From: Acanthosoma haemorrhoidale
Taxonomy: Eukaryota > Arthropoda > Insecta > Hemiptera > Acanthosomatidae
DNA length: 64,000 nucleotides
NCBI GenBank assembly: GCA_930367205.1
Contig: OV884011.1
Span: 123,253,866 to 123,317,865 of the forward strand
Direction: 5' to 3'
Part shown: piece by piece, positions 51,701-59,288 of the stretch
Layout: every line of letters starts with the position of its first letter
How positions within the stretch are numbered: the stretch's first letter is position 1
Made by a program: the position numbers and the translations under genes
Notes under the pieces: generated by a model
What the model saw: only the letters and a program-made list of their open reading frames with translations
Told to the model about the DNA's origin: nothing
Databases searched by the model: none

Positions 51701-53571
51701 GTATGCTATTATTTTGCAATGCATGAAAAAAAAATACAAAGTTGTCTAATAGGACAATGAATGGTTGTGGTAAATGATTTCATCCATACTACAACTGGAA
51801 AGCCATATTTACTCATTTATTCATGCACTTTACAATGTGCATACTTGCAATGTATATCTTAGATAGTAACAGTTGATGCTGAAAGAGTCGTAGACCTGGT
51901 TGTGAGGGGGGAAGGCCACTGGCTAGTGACAGAACACCAAATTTTTCTTAAAATTAAAACACCACAACCAGCGTTAACACATAGTAAAATATGAGTTGGT
52001 TACAGTAAGCCTTGAGACCATTTCAACTTTAATGTGTGAGGAGCATTGTTGGGATGCTTGCTATGAGATTAGGGTAATAATTTTCCATCATAATCGGTAT
52101 ATAACTGTTTAGAATGAAATGGTTGTCCTTTTGAATTAGAAAGCTAGATGGCTTTAAAATTTACTGGATGAAGAGCGATATTTTAGTTGCATTGTAAAAT
52201 AAAACACCTGATATCTTAATTGAGAGTAAAAACCTGGTACTTAAGAGTCATATGGACCTCAAAAACCTGACATATTAGAGCACAGGCTTAGAAATATGCT
52301 AGTAGATTTCTGTCTCATTTTGGTGTTTTGTTAATCAATTATTGATTTTAATGATCACTGTTTATTGCAATAGATTTAGATATGCCTATGATTAATACAT
52401 GAAAGAAGAATGATTGAGGTGATCTAATGAACACAATACATGGACACATATAGTCAAAAACATTAGTAACCAACTAGCTTTCATTACAGAAATTAAAATT
52501 GTGTATAATATGCAGGCATATGTAAGTAAATTCTGATAAAATTAGTGAGCCATTATTTCAAGTAAAACACTTATGAACAAATTGACAATTAAAATGAGCT
52601 GGTGGACCAACTACGCTTAAATGTGGCTATCATTATGGGATGTGGTTCTATTTATTCCTAATTACCTAAAATATTCGAAATTCAGAAAGTTACCAAATAA
52701 AAAGCAAGATCCATAAGCATCTCTGATTTAGTAACAGCAGCCGGTGGTGATTCACCTTCGTTCCAGAAATGTTCAGGTTCAGTAGTACTACTAGGTAATG
52801 TAAAACATTCAGGTGCTGGTATGAAAAGCACAGGAGCTTCATCAGCTAATTTCTTCAAAACAACAGCTGATCTCTCTGCTTCTCCTTCAGATACTTCTTC
52901 TACAGGTACTTCAACAATTTGCTTGGATTTTCCATTTAAACTCAGGCTGACAGAGGCCCTTAACACCCAACGATGGTAAAGAGATATGGCAAACAGCACA
53001 TGAGGTGGGAGTCCCTTGAAACTGAGATCCCCATGAAGTTTTATGTCAGAATGAGTGGAATCGACAGCGTAGAGAAAGTCTTTAAGAAGCATTGATGCAA
53101 TACTCATGGGAAGACTAGAAATTTAAAACTCAATTAGTTAGCTTCAAAACACAAATAATAATAAAATGTAGCTTTCCTGGAGTGCACTTACTTTTTCTGG
53201 AATATATCCAAGTCCCAATTTAAAGATGAGGCAACCTTTAATGCAAGAATTTTTAATGCTAAACATCTTTTATTAAAGGGCTTGAGATTGTTAATTACAA
53301 GAGGATCTGTTGAAAGCGGTTTTTCACTTTGTGATAGCGTAACAAATTTGGTTATTAATTCAGTAGGTGTAGGATCTATAATGCAGACACAAGACATGTA
53401 AGAATATATATAAATAAATAATAAAGGAAGCAAAACATTATAAATAGAGCTACCAGCGCTTGGATTGTTAAGGTGTTTTTGTAAAGTCTCTGGCTGAAGA
53501 AGGAGCTCAAACCATAGAGAAGTGTCAGGGGAAATCGGGACAGTTCCTGGTCTTAATAAATCAACATCCAT
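29524..53571 (-). CDS. IntS8: Integrator complex subunit 8, complete 15-exon gene
   Basis: INTS8 is a helical-repeat subunit of the nuclear Integrator complex, which attenuates RNA polymerase II transcription and processes snRNAs; in known orthologues its N-terminus helps recruit PP2A. I read 15 exons: 53571-53454, 53375-53192, 53114-52694, 51498-51325, 48348-48127, 45344-45116, 43858-43728, 43645-43535, 40432-40282, 37695-37471, 32868-32676, 31713-31595, 31357-31203, 30050-29868, 29643-29524. Every junction has GT-AG and a matching phase, and the sum is 2736 nt, giving 911 aa against about 995 in human. Recognisable blocks include WFELLL near residue 20, LALKVASSLNWDLDIF, LEAGAVATEHF, VKRMIKSCSQLQCHSQ and WDINILEFLISLHAKRGE, all in INTS8 order. 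I chose the ATG at 53571 because translation from it gives the usual short lead before the W-F-E motif. The introns are loaded with transposons, mostly antisense to the gene. The reading frame is unbroken, so the gene is probably functional. Confidence 0.95.
29868..30050 (-). CDS. IntS8: IntS8 exon 14
   Basis: It covers residues 812-872 in phase 0 at both ends; acceptor TTTTCAG, donor TTG|GTAAAC. EETDYTTAFKCL and WDINILEFLISLHAKRGE match REIDYKTAFKSL and WDVTILEYLTYLHHKRGE. Confidence 0.95.
31203..31357 (-). CDS. IntS8: IntS8 exon 13
   Basis: It covers residues 760-811, acceptor TTTTTAG, donor CAA|GTAAGA. It holds the best-conserved stretch of the protein: YLEAGAVATEHF and IVKRMIKSCSQLQCHSQ. 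Confidence 0.95.
31595..31713 (-). CDS. IntS8: IntS8 exon 12 (two possible acceptors 6 bp apart)
   Basis: It covers residues 720-759; donor TTG|GTAAGT. The acceptor is TTGCTAG (exon from 31713) or the next in-frame AG (exon from 31707). Both keep the frame and differ by two residues (Ala-Ser). A long poly-T tract precedes the first one. Confidence 0.88.
31935..32310 (+). pseudogene. LINE reverse-transcriptase fragment in IntS8 intron 11
   Basis: One frame reads QLFVNADDIEILGRGERALK and continues as AFLNIEQAEK, matching the YADD box and following helix of LINE RTs (usual form QLLAYADDIDIIGR). After a shift the thumb motif VNSFLYLGSPVN is legible near 32230. The palm N-terminus and all other domains are missing. 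The Tyr of the YADD box is Asn here. RTE or a related clade is likely but unproven. Confidence 0.75.
32676..32868 (-). CDS. IntS8: IntS8 exon 11
   Basis: It covers residues 656-719, acceptor TTTGCAG, donor AAA|GTAAGT in phase 2. LSLVISLLARLHNV and LTHLWPGTI align with LTIILSLFVKLHNV and HISIWPSSI. The two other frames hold stops. Confidence 0.92.
34840..36742 (+). mobile_element. 5'-truncated LOA-clade (Lian-like) non-LTR retrotransposon
   Basis: The insertion lies in IntS8 intron 10, antisense to the gene. It is flanked by a perfect 12-bp target duplication, TATTATTATCAT, at 34828-34839 and 36743-36754. It ends in about 42 A residues from 36700. The 5' end starts inside the RT domain, just before the PQG motif, so most of the element (ORF1, endonuclease, RT motif A) was never copied. 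The intact frame, identical duplication and long poly-A point to a recent insertion. Confidence 0.93.
34854..36674 (+). CDS. LINE ORF2 fragment: reverse transcriptase C-terminal half, RNase H and CCHC motif
   Basis: The frame is open for 606 codons. Counting from the first ATG, residues 24-35 hold CPQGGVLSPLLW (RT motif B) and residues 56-59 the YADD active site. An RNase H domain follows with apparent catalytic residues D318 (YTDGS), E355 (FQAEV), D380 (FTDSQ) and H422/D432 (GHTGITGNEKAD). A C-terminal zinc-knuckle-like C533-x2-C536-x8-H545-x2-C548 is typical of LOA and I-group LINEs. The N-terminal half of RT, including the first catalytic Asp, is missing, so it cannot support retrotransposition. 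Upstream, an in-frame stop lies in flanking DNA, so the ATG is only the first Met in a truncated copy. Confidence 0.9.
   Translation: MLENRILQSQLGQTKLWMKPVGGCPQGGVLSPLLWCLVVDSLLTNLNSAGFYAQGYADDIAVLIGGKFSETISELLSASMDLLRDWCEKNGLGINPQKINLCIFTNKRNAIVRPPYIGGTQVSFCSEVKHLGVTLDSKLDWSKHIRNTTTKALRCLYACKRAVGRTWGLQPRMLFWLYTAAVRPMVLYASMVWWHRGSISKNRTLLGKLQRLPCLMITGAMSTTPTAAMEVLLNLNPLHIEVEAQALNVAYRLAKSGTRSKVMTHMGHGNLFRRIDEDEVLSMHSDLQVKKHTDVLYCAVNTKTKPHKLCNGINCYTDGSLTENGSGAGIWRKDKPESGISIPLGRHTSVFQAEVMAINVCTQTLIGEGVRNRLITIFTDSQAAIGALRSYTTRSYLVEECKNNLNTLSLANKVRIDWVPGHTGITGNEKADGLARVGSEQTPLAPEPICGISLSYAKRRIKLALEDRARLSWRETKKQEHSKLFLDGPCKKRSSVLLSMDRWTLKSVTGLYTGHCRLNKHLFNLGIVESPICRFCKKEGETSRHIICDCDNLARRRYLHFGSDRIVDPKLCELIDPLSILRFAKANLYIYNIYRTGIWTAHNRSH
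37027..37136. mobile_element. 110-bp MITE with 24-bp perfect terminal inverted repeats
   Basis: GGTGGTCTGAAAAGTTTCCG at 37031 and its exact complement ending at 37132 form 24-bp inverted repeats around a 54-bp AT-rich core. TA dinucleotides flank the unit at 37025-37026 and 37137-37138, as for Tc1/mariner elements. It sits in IntS8 intron 10, about 340 bp from exon 10. A transcript could fold into a long hairpin. Confidence 0.9.
37471..37695 (-). CDS. IntS8: IntS8 exon 10
   Basis: It covers residues 581-655, acceptor CTTTCAG, donor AAC|GTATGA. The block RCLEVMSSV through ETACLALLNLGAW lines up with GYLEMRLPD through EECVAFMLNWREN. No extra exon is needed between it and exon 9, because the phases join directly. 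Confidence 0.9.
38376..39561 (+). mobile_element. mariner-family DNA transposon, non-autonomous
   Basis: The element lies in IntS8 intron 9. Terminal inverted repeats of about 26 bp share the core GGTTGGCCAAAAAGTC-GTTCGGT, and TA dinucleotides flank it at 38374-38375 and 39562-39563. At about 1.19 kb it is slightly short for a mariner (usually about 1.3 kb), fitting an internal deletion in the transposase gene. Confidence 0.9.
38540..39463 (+). pseudogene. mariner transposase, broken
   Basis: The frame gives 307 residues; the natural start is probably the internal ATG at 38561 (MENQNK). The N-terminal paired helix-turn-helix half is well preserved (about residues 8-125), including WFSRFRSG and the linker WVPHQL. 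Two Asp of the DD34D triad are visible: D160 in MTGDEKW and D228 in QLDNARP. About 25 residues usually found before QLDNARP are missing. The normal YSPDLAPSDYH stretch with the third Asp is read in the wrong frame here, and the family frame returns at FNSEEDVK. It therefore looks inactive, through one deletion and compensating frameshifts. Confidence 0.9.
40282..40432 (-). CDS. IntS8: IntS8 exon 9
   Basis: It covers residues 531-580, acceptor TTTTCAG, donor GCG|GTAATT in phase 1. FRQAKLLLRVV and LSAEMLLVDIHQFH align with FSHAKQLFAAC and LNEMLLLDIHTHE. Confidence 0.92.
41446..42100 (+). repeat. Unit A of a pair of homologous ~640-bp elements of unknown type
   Basis: This unit shares its left end (TTGTTGTGATATTTTGATG), its middle and its right end (AACAATTTT-CCTTTTGCCAG) with unit B at 42572, in the same orientation. 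It carries a TATA-like CTATAAAAGG near 41551, a GC-rich block with a 77-codon frame, and AATAAA near 42040. The layout resembles a small transcription unit. I do not recognise the family. LTRs were considered, but homology runs past the TGTT/AACA ends. Confidence 0.6.
41691..41924 (+). CDS. Small Lys/Arg/Glu-rich ORF in unit A, unrecognised
   Basis: The frame encodes 77 residues, highly charged and without a hydrophobic segment: a basic start (KRSKKLKKAAERDKDEKRER) and an acidic end (DKDDDEDKEDH). It lies about 135 bp after a TATA-like box and about 115 bp before an AATAAA. Unit B has a diverged counterpart (KKINKAVERYEVRIEEQR) in the same place but without an initiating ATG. It may be a real small protein, a transposon leader peptide, or an accident of a purine-rich strand. 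Confidence 0.3.
   Translation: MALNQKRSKKLKKAAERDKDEKRERSPSSFTLTRHERQGETQAQGGVLPRGTQKTRPAQVATHARDKDDDEDKEDHA
42572..43197 (+). repeat. Unit B of the homologous pair
   Basis: It is diverged from unit A but collinear with it. The open frame from about 42782 to 42997 ends in a stop at the matching place and has no ATG start. AATAAA precedes the shared CAATTTTTCCTTTTGCCAG tail. Imperfect direct repeats of about 31 bp (GGTATAGATATAT-AATAG) lie on both sides, at 42542 and 43224, so the duplication may have used them. Confidence 0.6.
43535..43645 (-). CDS. IntS8: IntS8 exon 8
   Basis: It covers residues 494-530 and follows an 82-bp intron; donor AAG|GTAGAT. The block WSVSGTLLSTV through FILVAKAYELEKIK corresponds to WEVPSVYSGVI through YILMAKGLHC of INTS8. 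Confidence 0.9.
43728..43858 (-). CDS. IntS8: IntS8 exon 7
   Basis: It covers residues 450-493, acceptor CATTTAG, donor AAT|GTATGT. LERLILSSYNPNEI aligns with LEHQLILSVDPWRI of INTS8. Confidence 0.9.
45116..45344 (-). CDS. IntS8: IntS8 exon 6
   Basis: It covers residues 374-449, acceptor TTCCAG, donor AAA|GTATAC in phase 1. NDKNKLEFFLLQVL matches the PNKEKIDFLLEVC block. The open frame runs on past the donor to a TGA, but only the GTATAC site gives a phase-correct join to exon 7. Confidence 0.87.
48127..48348 (-). CDS. IntS8: IntS8 exon 5
   Basis: It covers residues 300-373, acceptor CTTTCAG, donor AAG|GTTATT. The stretch LPIVYRQGLELDISSEV aligns with the SLPVQFRQSVLRELF region of INTS8. 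Confidence 0.88.
48465..50226 (-). mobile_element. 5'-truncated Jockey-clade LINE
   Basis: The insertion lies in IntS8 intron 4, in the same orientation as the gene. The 12-bp target duplication AAATTATTATAG is perfect at 48453-48464 and 50227-50238. The 3' end (low coordinates) is a poly-A with a G-run, seen on the plus strand as T11-G-TTT-C11. The interior is much richer in GC than the intron. The 5' end falls in the pre-RT region. Confidence 0.93.
48873..50155 (-). pseudogene. Jockey-type ORF2: reverse transcriptase with frameshifts
   Basis: Reading from 50155 downwards, the first frame carries HYRPISLLTQLSKLLKRII, the motif A stretch LDCSKAFDSVDH and motif B AGVPQGSVLGPLLFNIYTA. Near 49590 the frame slips, and the second frame (49587-49117) resumes with YADDIGVYS and the thumb region LCYLGITLGRHLSF. 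A further slip near 49140 leads to the last segment (49076-48873), ending WKHCWTAEAWRQIDLIEP. All catalytic motifs survive; only frameshifts and the 5' truncation disable it. Confidence 0.9.
51325..51498 (-). CDS. IntS8: IntS8 exon 4
   Basis: It covers residues 242-299 in phase 0 at both ends, with donor ATT|GTAAGT and acceptor CATTTAG. Sequence similarity to vertebrate INTS8 is weak here; the call rests on phase, open frame and splice sites. Confidence 0.85.
52694..53114 (-). CDS. IntS8: IntS8 exon 3
   Basis: This is the largest exon, covering residues 101-241. It starts after TTTCTAG and ends TTG|GTAACT in phase 0. It contains LYHRWVLRASV, which aligns with the LYNRWAIRT block of INTS8, followed by an acidic, poorly conserved linker. 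Confidence 0.93.
53192..53375 (-). CDS. IntS8: IntS8 exon 2
   Basis: It covers residues 40-100, from a TTATAG acceptor to an AAAAA|GTAAGT donor. Intron 1 is only 78 bp. The peptide DPTPTELITKF and the block LKILALKVASSLNWDLDI match the INTS8 N-terminal region. Confidence 0.93.
53454..53571 (-). CDS. IntS8: IntS8 exon 1 (start codon)
   Basis: This exon encodes residues 1-39 and ends in phase 1 at G|GTAGCT. It carries W20-F21-E22-L23, which aligns with the WFEF motif known in human INTS8. The open frame extends upstream only through non-ATG codons, so 53571 is the first credible start. Confidence 0.9.
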
Positions 53572-53949
53572 ATCGTACAGGAGCAAATAATACAATACTA
53601 CTTAACAGTATACATATGACAAACAATTCCACTCCAGAATCAATAAACTAAATGGCGATGTTAACATTATTATTATCCATGATGATTGTTTACATCCAAG
53701 TTAAAGTAACCTCCTGTGATTTACCACTCAAACTTCCAAAGAGGTTAGAAATAGATATGTTTCGGGCGTGTACGAGTGGAACATAAAGTTCAAGCCTAGA
53801 CGAGCGAAATGAACAGATCCTTTAGTTTAATGATCATTCACTATGGGCAGCATATGATACGTGCAACAAACGAACGGAATACAGATCGGGTCGAAGTTTA
53901 CTTTGTAGAGAAAAAAAACCATTTATATTTGCTTAAACTTTCAACTGGA

Positions 53950-54610
53950 TAACTCATGTACAGATCCAGCATTCGTCAGTTTTCTGCTAAAGCACCATGT
54001 ACCCTCCTAGTCTCAGAGTCATCTCTGACTATGGCATTTCCTAACTTGGTTCAACTAGAGTCCACCTATGTAAAGCTACATCAGAATTCCCGAAAAAGTT
54101 ACTGTTTGGTGTGGATTTTGGGCTGGCGCGTCATCGGTCTATATTTCTTTGAGAACGACGTTGGCCAGGCCATCACCGTCAACGACGAGCGCTATAAGTC
54201 AATGATTACCAACTTCTTTTGGCCTGAATTGGATGATATGGACACCAACGTCATGTGGTTTCAACAGAACGGCGCTAAGTGCCACACAGCTCATGTCACA
54301 TTGGACATTCTGCCGAGAGATTTGAGGGCATGGTCATCTCACGTGGAAGTGATGTGAACTAGTCACCGAGATCGTTAGACTTTTTCTTGTGGAGTTTTCT
54401 TAAGTCGCAGGTCTATGCGAATAAGCCACAAATCACAGCGGTCCTCAAAGCCAACATAACCCATGCCATCAGTCAAATTCATCCTGATTTATGCGCCACT
54501 CATGGAAAATTGGACATTTCGGATGCGCGCCACCCAGCGAAGCCGCGGTGGACATTTGCACGATGTTATATTCCATACATAATGGCATCGATGATATTTC
54601 AATGATATAT
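53950..54610 (+). pseudogene. Degenerate mariner-like transposase, catalytic half
   Basis: The first frame (53956-54354) includes VIGLYFFENDVGQAITVN, WFQQNGAKCHTAH and LDILPRDL. The next block, in another frame, reads DFFLWSFLKSQVYANKPQI. This belongs to a Tc1/mariner group different from the copy at 38376. The second catalytic residue is Asn rather than Asp in QQNGAKCHTAH, and stops or frameshifts separate the blocks. It begins under 400 bp upstream of the IntS8 start codon, head to head with it. Confidence 0.8.
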
Positions 54611-57600
54611 CACACACACACTTTGTTTTATTTAAATTTAAAGATAGGAAGCGCTTAATGAAAGACCCCTTACACCAGCTTCATCGAGCATGGTACGTAC
54701 GTCCATCCCATGAGGGTGCAGAAGATTAACTTAAATTGCAGATTTTACACCGACTGGCCGAACCTTATTTTGCCAATTATGCGAAATTGTGCGTGCGGTT
54801 TGCTTTATATTTGCCGTTCCCGGAGGTCATCCCGCACTAGAGGTGGGCCAAGTCCCTTGCACTTGTTTGTTCATTCATTAGATTTTCTCACATACGAAAT
54901 AAATTATCAGGCTATCTGCTTTAAATATAAATCCCTTCGCTAACTATTAGAGTAACAATCCACAGCTCGTTGAAGTAGCACGTGTTGGCTCTGCTTTTGT
55001 CTTCAAATGGTAAATGAGAAAGAATATTTTACTATCATTTTTTACTTAGTGTTTTGGAATATATAAATTACAATAAAAAAATATTATTACTAGGAAAAGA
55101 AAAACTTACTCAATAAACGAAAACAAATCTAACAAAATCGATATTCCCAAAATTAAATAAAAGAAAATGTTAACAAATTAAAAAATAAATAATTACAAAT
55201 TATATAAAAAGGTTTGCAATATTTATAATGCTATTTACAATATAATGAACAATTTTTAGTTTAGCAACACGTGGTTTGTTCTTTTGTGTATGTATATTTT
55301 CAGAGAATTTTTATTGTATTAACCAATCTCCCGAAATAGTGGATTTCCTATTTCTATTGTTTTATTTAAATAGTTTGCTGTTTGTGGACGGAAAAGTTCT
55401 TGAAGTGTGAACCAAATTTCAAAAGGAAAACTATCTGGAACTAGAGTTTTATTGTTCCTTGTCTTGTTTGGCACTATTTTAACAGCAATGGTGACTATTG
55501 ATATGCCTTTAACTACCCTTGGAGCTCTCATTCTCATGTAGTAAGGTGTCTAATGTAACCTTTATGATTTAACCTTTCATTTTAGGTCGGTTTAACCACC
55601 TACCCAAACAGTTAATTATATTTCACCTGCACTAAGTATATACTTCCTGCTAGTTTAAATAATCGACAGCATAACGCTGCAATTAGTGGTTCCAATGTGA
55701 AGTAGTGTCCAGCGTTGTCTGTGATCAGTTTGAATCTCCAAATTTAATTTTAATTCTATTTCCATGAATGACAGAATAGCCCGCGATTCGAATAAAATAT
55801 TAGTTCTAAACTTGAAGAACATATGGCTGCTCAACCAGCACTGCACTACTTTTTATAAATTAATACAAATAAAATATATCAATAAATACACAATATTATG
55901 AATCGTCGAAAAAAAAAAAATGATGTAATTGATAAAAGAAAATTACGTTTAGTTCGGTAAGTTAAAATGCTTTCGATCAGTTTATTTATAAGGGGATATT
56001 GATTTCAAATATTTCTGTTATACTCAGGAAGGTTAGCTTATCACTAGGCTAGGAATAGTGAGATTGTGCTAAAACAAAATCTGTACTATTGGCATCCCCC
56101 AAGGTTCCACACATAAGGATGCCCTGTAGTCGAAAATCATTTTTTTTTTTTTTTTTTTTACAAAATTATGCCTACTATTGAAGATCATAAGAAATAAGAG
56201 TATGTCGTTTTAAGGTTGGAAATCGTGGAGCTTTCAAAATTTATTGTAAGTTGTTTACAAAAATGTCTTTTACACCTTAGTACGTATTTTCGCTTCTAGA
56301 ACGTATGTCCGTTCATTTCAACAAATTTGCTAAGATAGTTGTCTGCGGTTTGAAAAAGGGACGGTCGGAAGTCTAAGTTTGAGCAGACTGGGTACATTAA
56401 GGGGCCATTAGCAAATGATAGAACTTTGATGGCAATATGAACAGCATGGGACATAAAACTGGTCCTTTAAGAACTGTGGCGGAATAACCGCAAAGTAGAT
56501 TTCCGTGATGTTGAAATCAAAAGGCACAAAGTGGCTTTTTTTCGGCATCACTCAAAATTTGAGTTTTTAAACATCACTACATTGAGCTGCCTTCAGCACT
56601 AAAATAAATCGAGTAAAGTACGATTAAAGGCTTAGTCTATTTTAACGAATTTCCCCTAATAAGCCCCTTGAAAATTTTGTATATTACAAGTTCATTTGTA
56701 ATTTGATACCAAACTCGATATCATAGGAAATACTTATTTTTAATTGATTAATGACCCTTCATAATTTTTAGTTGATTATAGTTTTTATGTTTGGTATCAT
56801 CGGGGATTAAATGGAAAATAAAATTTAAATTACCATGTCTCCACGCCAAACTTAAGTTGAGAGCGCGCTTCTTTTCACGTTTTTGAGAGTTTAAAGTATA
56901 AAACATAAATTACAGATTACTGATCAGGAGGTCGAGTAATTTAATTTGATACCCTACTCATACGTTAAAAAATATTTATTTTTTTACTTTTAAGTAATAG
57001 AATTATTGACATTTACTCATTTTTAATAGAGTTAGGAATTTTTTCCATGTCTTCCTTCTTTCAAATAAAACTTCCAAGTAAAATTGACTTGGATGACCAG
57101 AAGATTCATAAAAACAACATGGTTATAAACAGACATCATAGGAGTTACTGGTCAATAAGCAACAAAGCTCTAAAATCTTTTTTATGTCATTGCAACATCA
57201 AATTAGATCACCTTATAAATTCCATGTATTATAAGTTAAATAGTGGACTCACCAAGACCAAAACAGGAAGATACGCGGGTAAAAATTAGTTTTGAAAAAA
57301 CGACGAAATCCTACAGATACATAATTTTGTCTATATCACCATTACGATTAAAATGCGTTGTTTTGTCCTACGAGTTTTAATCTTTTGTAAGATTTCCCTG
57401 ATTTTTTCTTTTCAAAATCTTAAACCTTTATATTATCACTAGTGTGTATCCCTCTTCTGGTGGAGAGTGCCCAATAATATAGTAAATAGTAAACCCTATG
57501 CATATAGTGGCATAAGAGTAGTGATTACGTAAAAATTTTAGCTAAGATAACACCAATAGTAAAGTTTATGTGTACAAACAAACAAAAATTACTGAGAATA

Positions 57601-58844
57601 ATAAAAACCGGTTTGATAAAACTACTAAGGTGCGTTAACCCAACTACATAGGAATACGCGCACTACAGGCTTCAAAATACCCCCAAGGCCCCTTATCCCA
57701 GCTGTGAACGATGTCCAAGAGGGAGCCCTTTTGAAACCCGAATCCCGTCGTAGGGGAAAAAAGGTCTTCGAGAGTTCACTGTACAAGCTAGAGACTAGTG
57801 TAGGGTATCAAATTAAATATCTCGAGATCCTGAATAACAATAATTTATTTATGGTAGTGTTTATATAGTAGTATTTATAGTAGTGTTACTATTAGTCTTT
57901 GAAAGCATCAGTAGTATCGTATTTTCAGCTTTTACTTAACTACTTTTTTTTTTTTTTGAGTGAAGCTATTTTGCATGATGGTTACATGTGATGACCCGAA
58001 AATGCCAAAAATAAAAGCGGCACAATTACATATAATGAAGGTATCTTAGGAAATTAATTTGGAAGAAAATAACGAGTAGGGTGTCAAATTAAATATCTTG
58101 ACGTCCCAATTAATTATTTTTAAAAATGTGTTCTAACATTTTCGACAAAATGTTTCTACATACTTTTACTGAAAAATGTACTAAAAGAAAATTTACTTAA
58201 AATGTAGGGTGTCAGCCAGAAGTAAACTACAGTAGGTTAAGGTATTATTTGGGTTTGAAGATTTTTTTTTTTTCTATGGTTCAATTATCACCTGATCTAT
58301 AGTCATTTTATATATACTTTAAATTCATACCGTTCATTACCATGCGGTAATGGTATCAGGGCTAAGTATAAAATTACCAAGTAATTAGAACTGATAATAC
58401 AAACTATCTAACAATAAACGTTAATTGAAATAATGTTATGAAACAGTATTCCAAGAAACAAGTTTGTAATCTTATCCGTGATGTAGTCTAAATATAATTC
58501 CACAGCGGGTATCTATAACACATTTTATAGGTCCGCAGAACAACTGAAAGTATTCGATTTTGGCAAATCTAAAAGACGAATTCAAGAAATTGTATGCAGA
58601 ATACCATTGCCCAGACAGCCCCAAATTACAGTTTGGTCAATTTTGGACGAAGAACATGCTATGAAAATAAAAACAAGTCCAAAAAACGTTGGAATACAAA
58701 TCATATGTAATTAAAATCATTTAGTATGATCATTTCGCTTTAGATGAATAGACCAATCAAATATACTGAAACGAGTGTAATTAATTTTCCAGGTTTTCCA
58801 GGTCCAACAATCATTTAATGCTTTAAATGAGATTTAGAACTGTC
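54611..58844. other. Intergenic DNA with a recurring 20-bp motif
   Basis: The motif TAGGGTATCAAATTAAATAT occurs near 57801, as GGGTGTCAAATTAAATATC near 58078, and inverted near 56937-56957. A shorter relative, TAATTTGATACC, is near 56699. An 80-codon lysine-rich frame at 57047-57289 is not recognised. No gene is called. Confidence 0.4.
55319..55537 (-). CDS. Unrecognised small ORF, 72 codons
   Basis: From an ATG at 55537 it reads a basic start (MRMRAPRVVKG), a short hydrophobic stretch, then PFEIWFTLQELFRPQTANYL and a stop at 55319. The composition is protein-like for an AT-rich region. An in-frame stop lies just upstream of the ATG, unless ACATTAG there is a splice acceptor. Function unknown. 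Confidence 0.25.
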   Translation of the reverse strand: MRMRAPRVVKGISIVTIAVKIVPNKTRNNKTLVPDSFPFEIWFTLQELFRPQTANYLNKTIEIGNPLFREIG

Positions 58845-59000
58845 CGTAGTGCAACGACCTGTTGCCTGTATAAATAGTCCTCGCTTTGATCTCCCAGTTA
58901 ATCCAAGGATCAGTCTTATCGCTATTTTTCCTCATTACATAAATGACTTTTCTTTACTTACCATTACTTGTATAAGTAAGATATAAACTAAATTGAGTTT
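58845..59000 (+). pseudogene. Small LINE RT fragment around the PQGS motif
   Basis: Between about 58868 and 58955, frames give CINSPRFDLPV, then QGSVLSLFFLI and YINDF, matching the order CIN-S-R-S...GVPQGSVLSPLLFLIYINDF of LINE RTs. Only about 50 residues survive, with frameshifts. Confidence 0.45.
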
Positions 59001-59288
59001 TTTGAAAATCTTTACAAATGACATTAATTAGCTAGTGAGTGGAGGAATTATATCAAGAGGTGCAAGAGTTATGGTATAAGTCTCCGCGGTGGTTTCTCAA
59101 CAACATATTAAATGATTGTGATTTTTTATCGAAAATACTTCATTTTATTTGTAAAACCATCTTGGCCTCTGAAAATTGTATTTAAGAAAAAAAAATTGTA
59201 AACAGCTAAAATCTTAGAAAAAAAGAATTTTTTTCAGAATATCGGAGACGATCAACTAGGTCTCTGATAAAAGAAAGGGGAAGGTACT

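Noticed and set aside
55640..55860. Minus-strand frame reading TDNAGHYFTLEPLIAAL, cadherin-like at first glance
   Set aside because: It needs an unproven acceptor, covers under 40 residues, lacks cadherin calcium-binding motifs, and no partner exon was found.
56142..56159. Long poly-T tract as a LINE tail
   Set aside because: No flanking duplication or adjacent LINE 3' sequence could be found.
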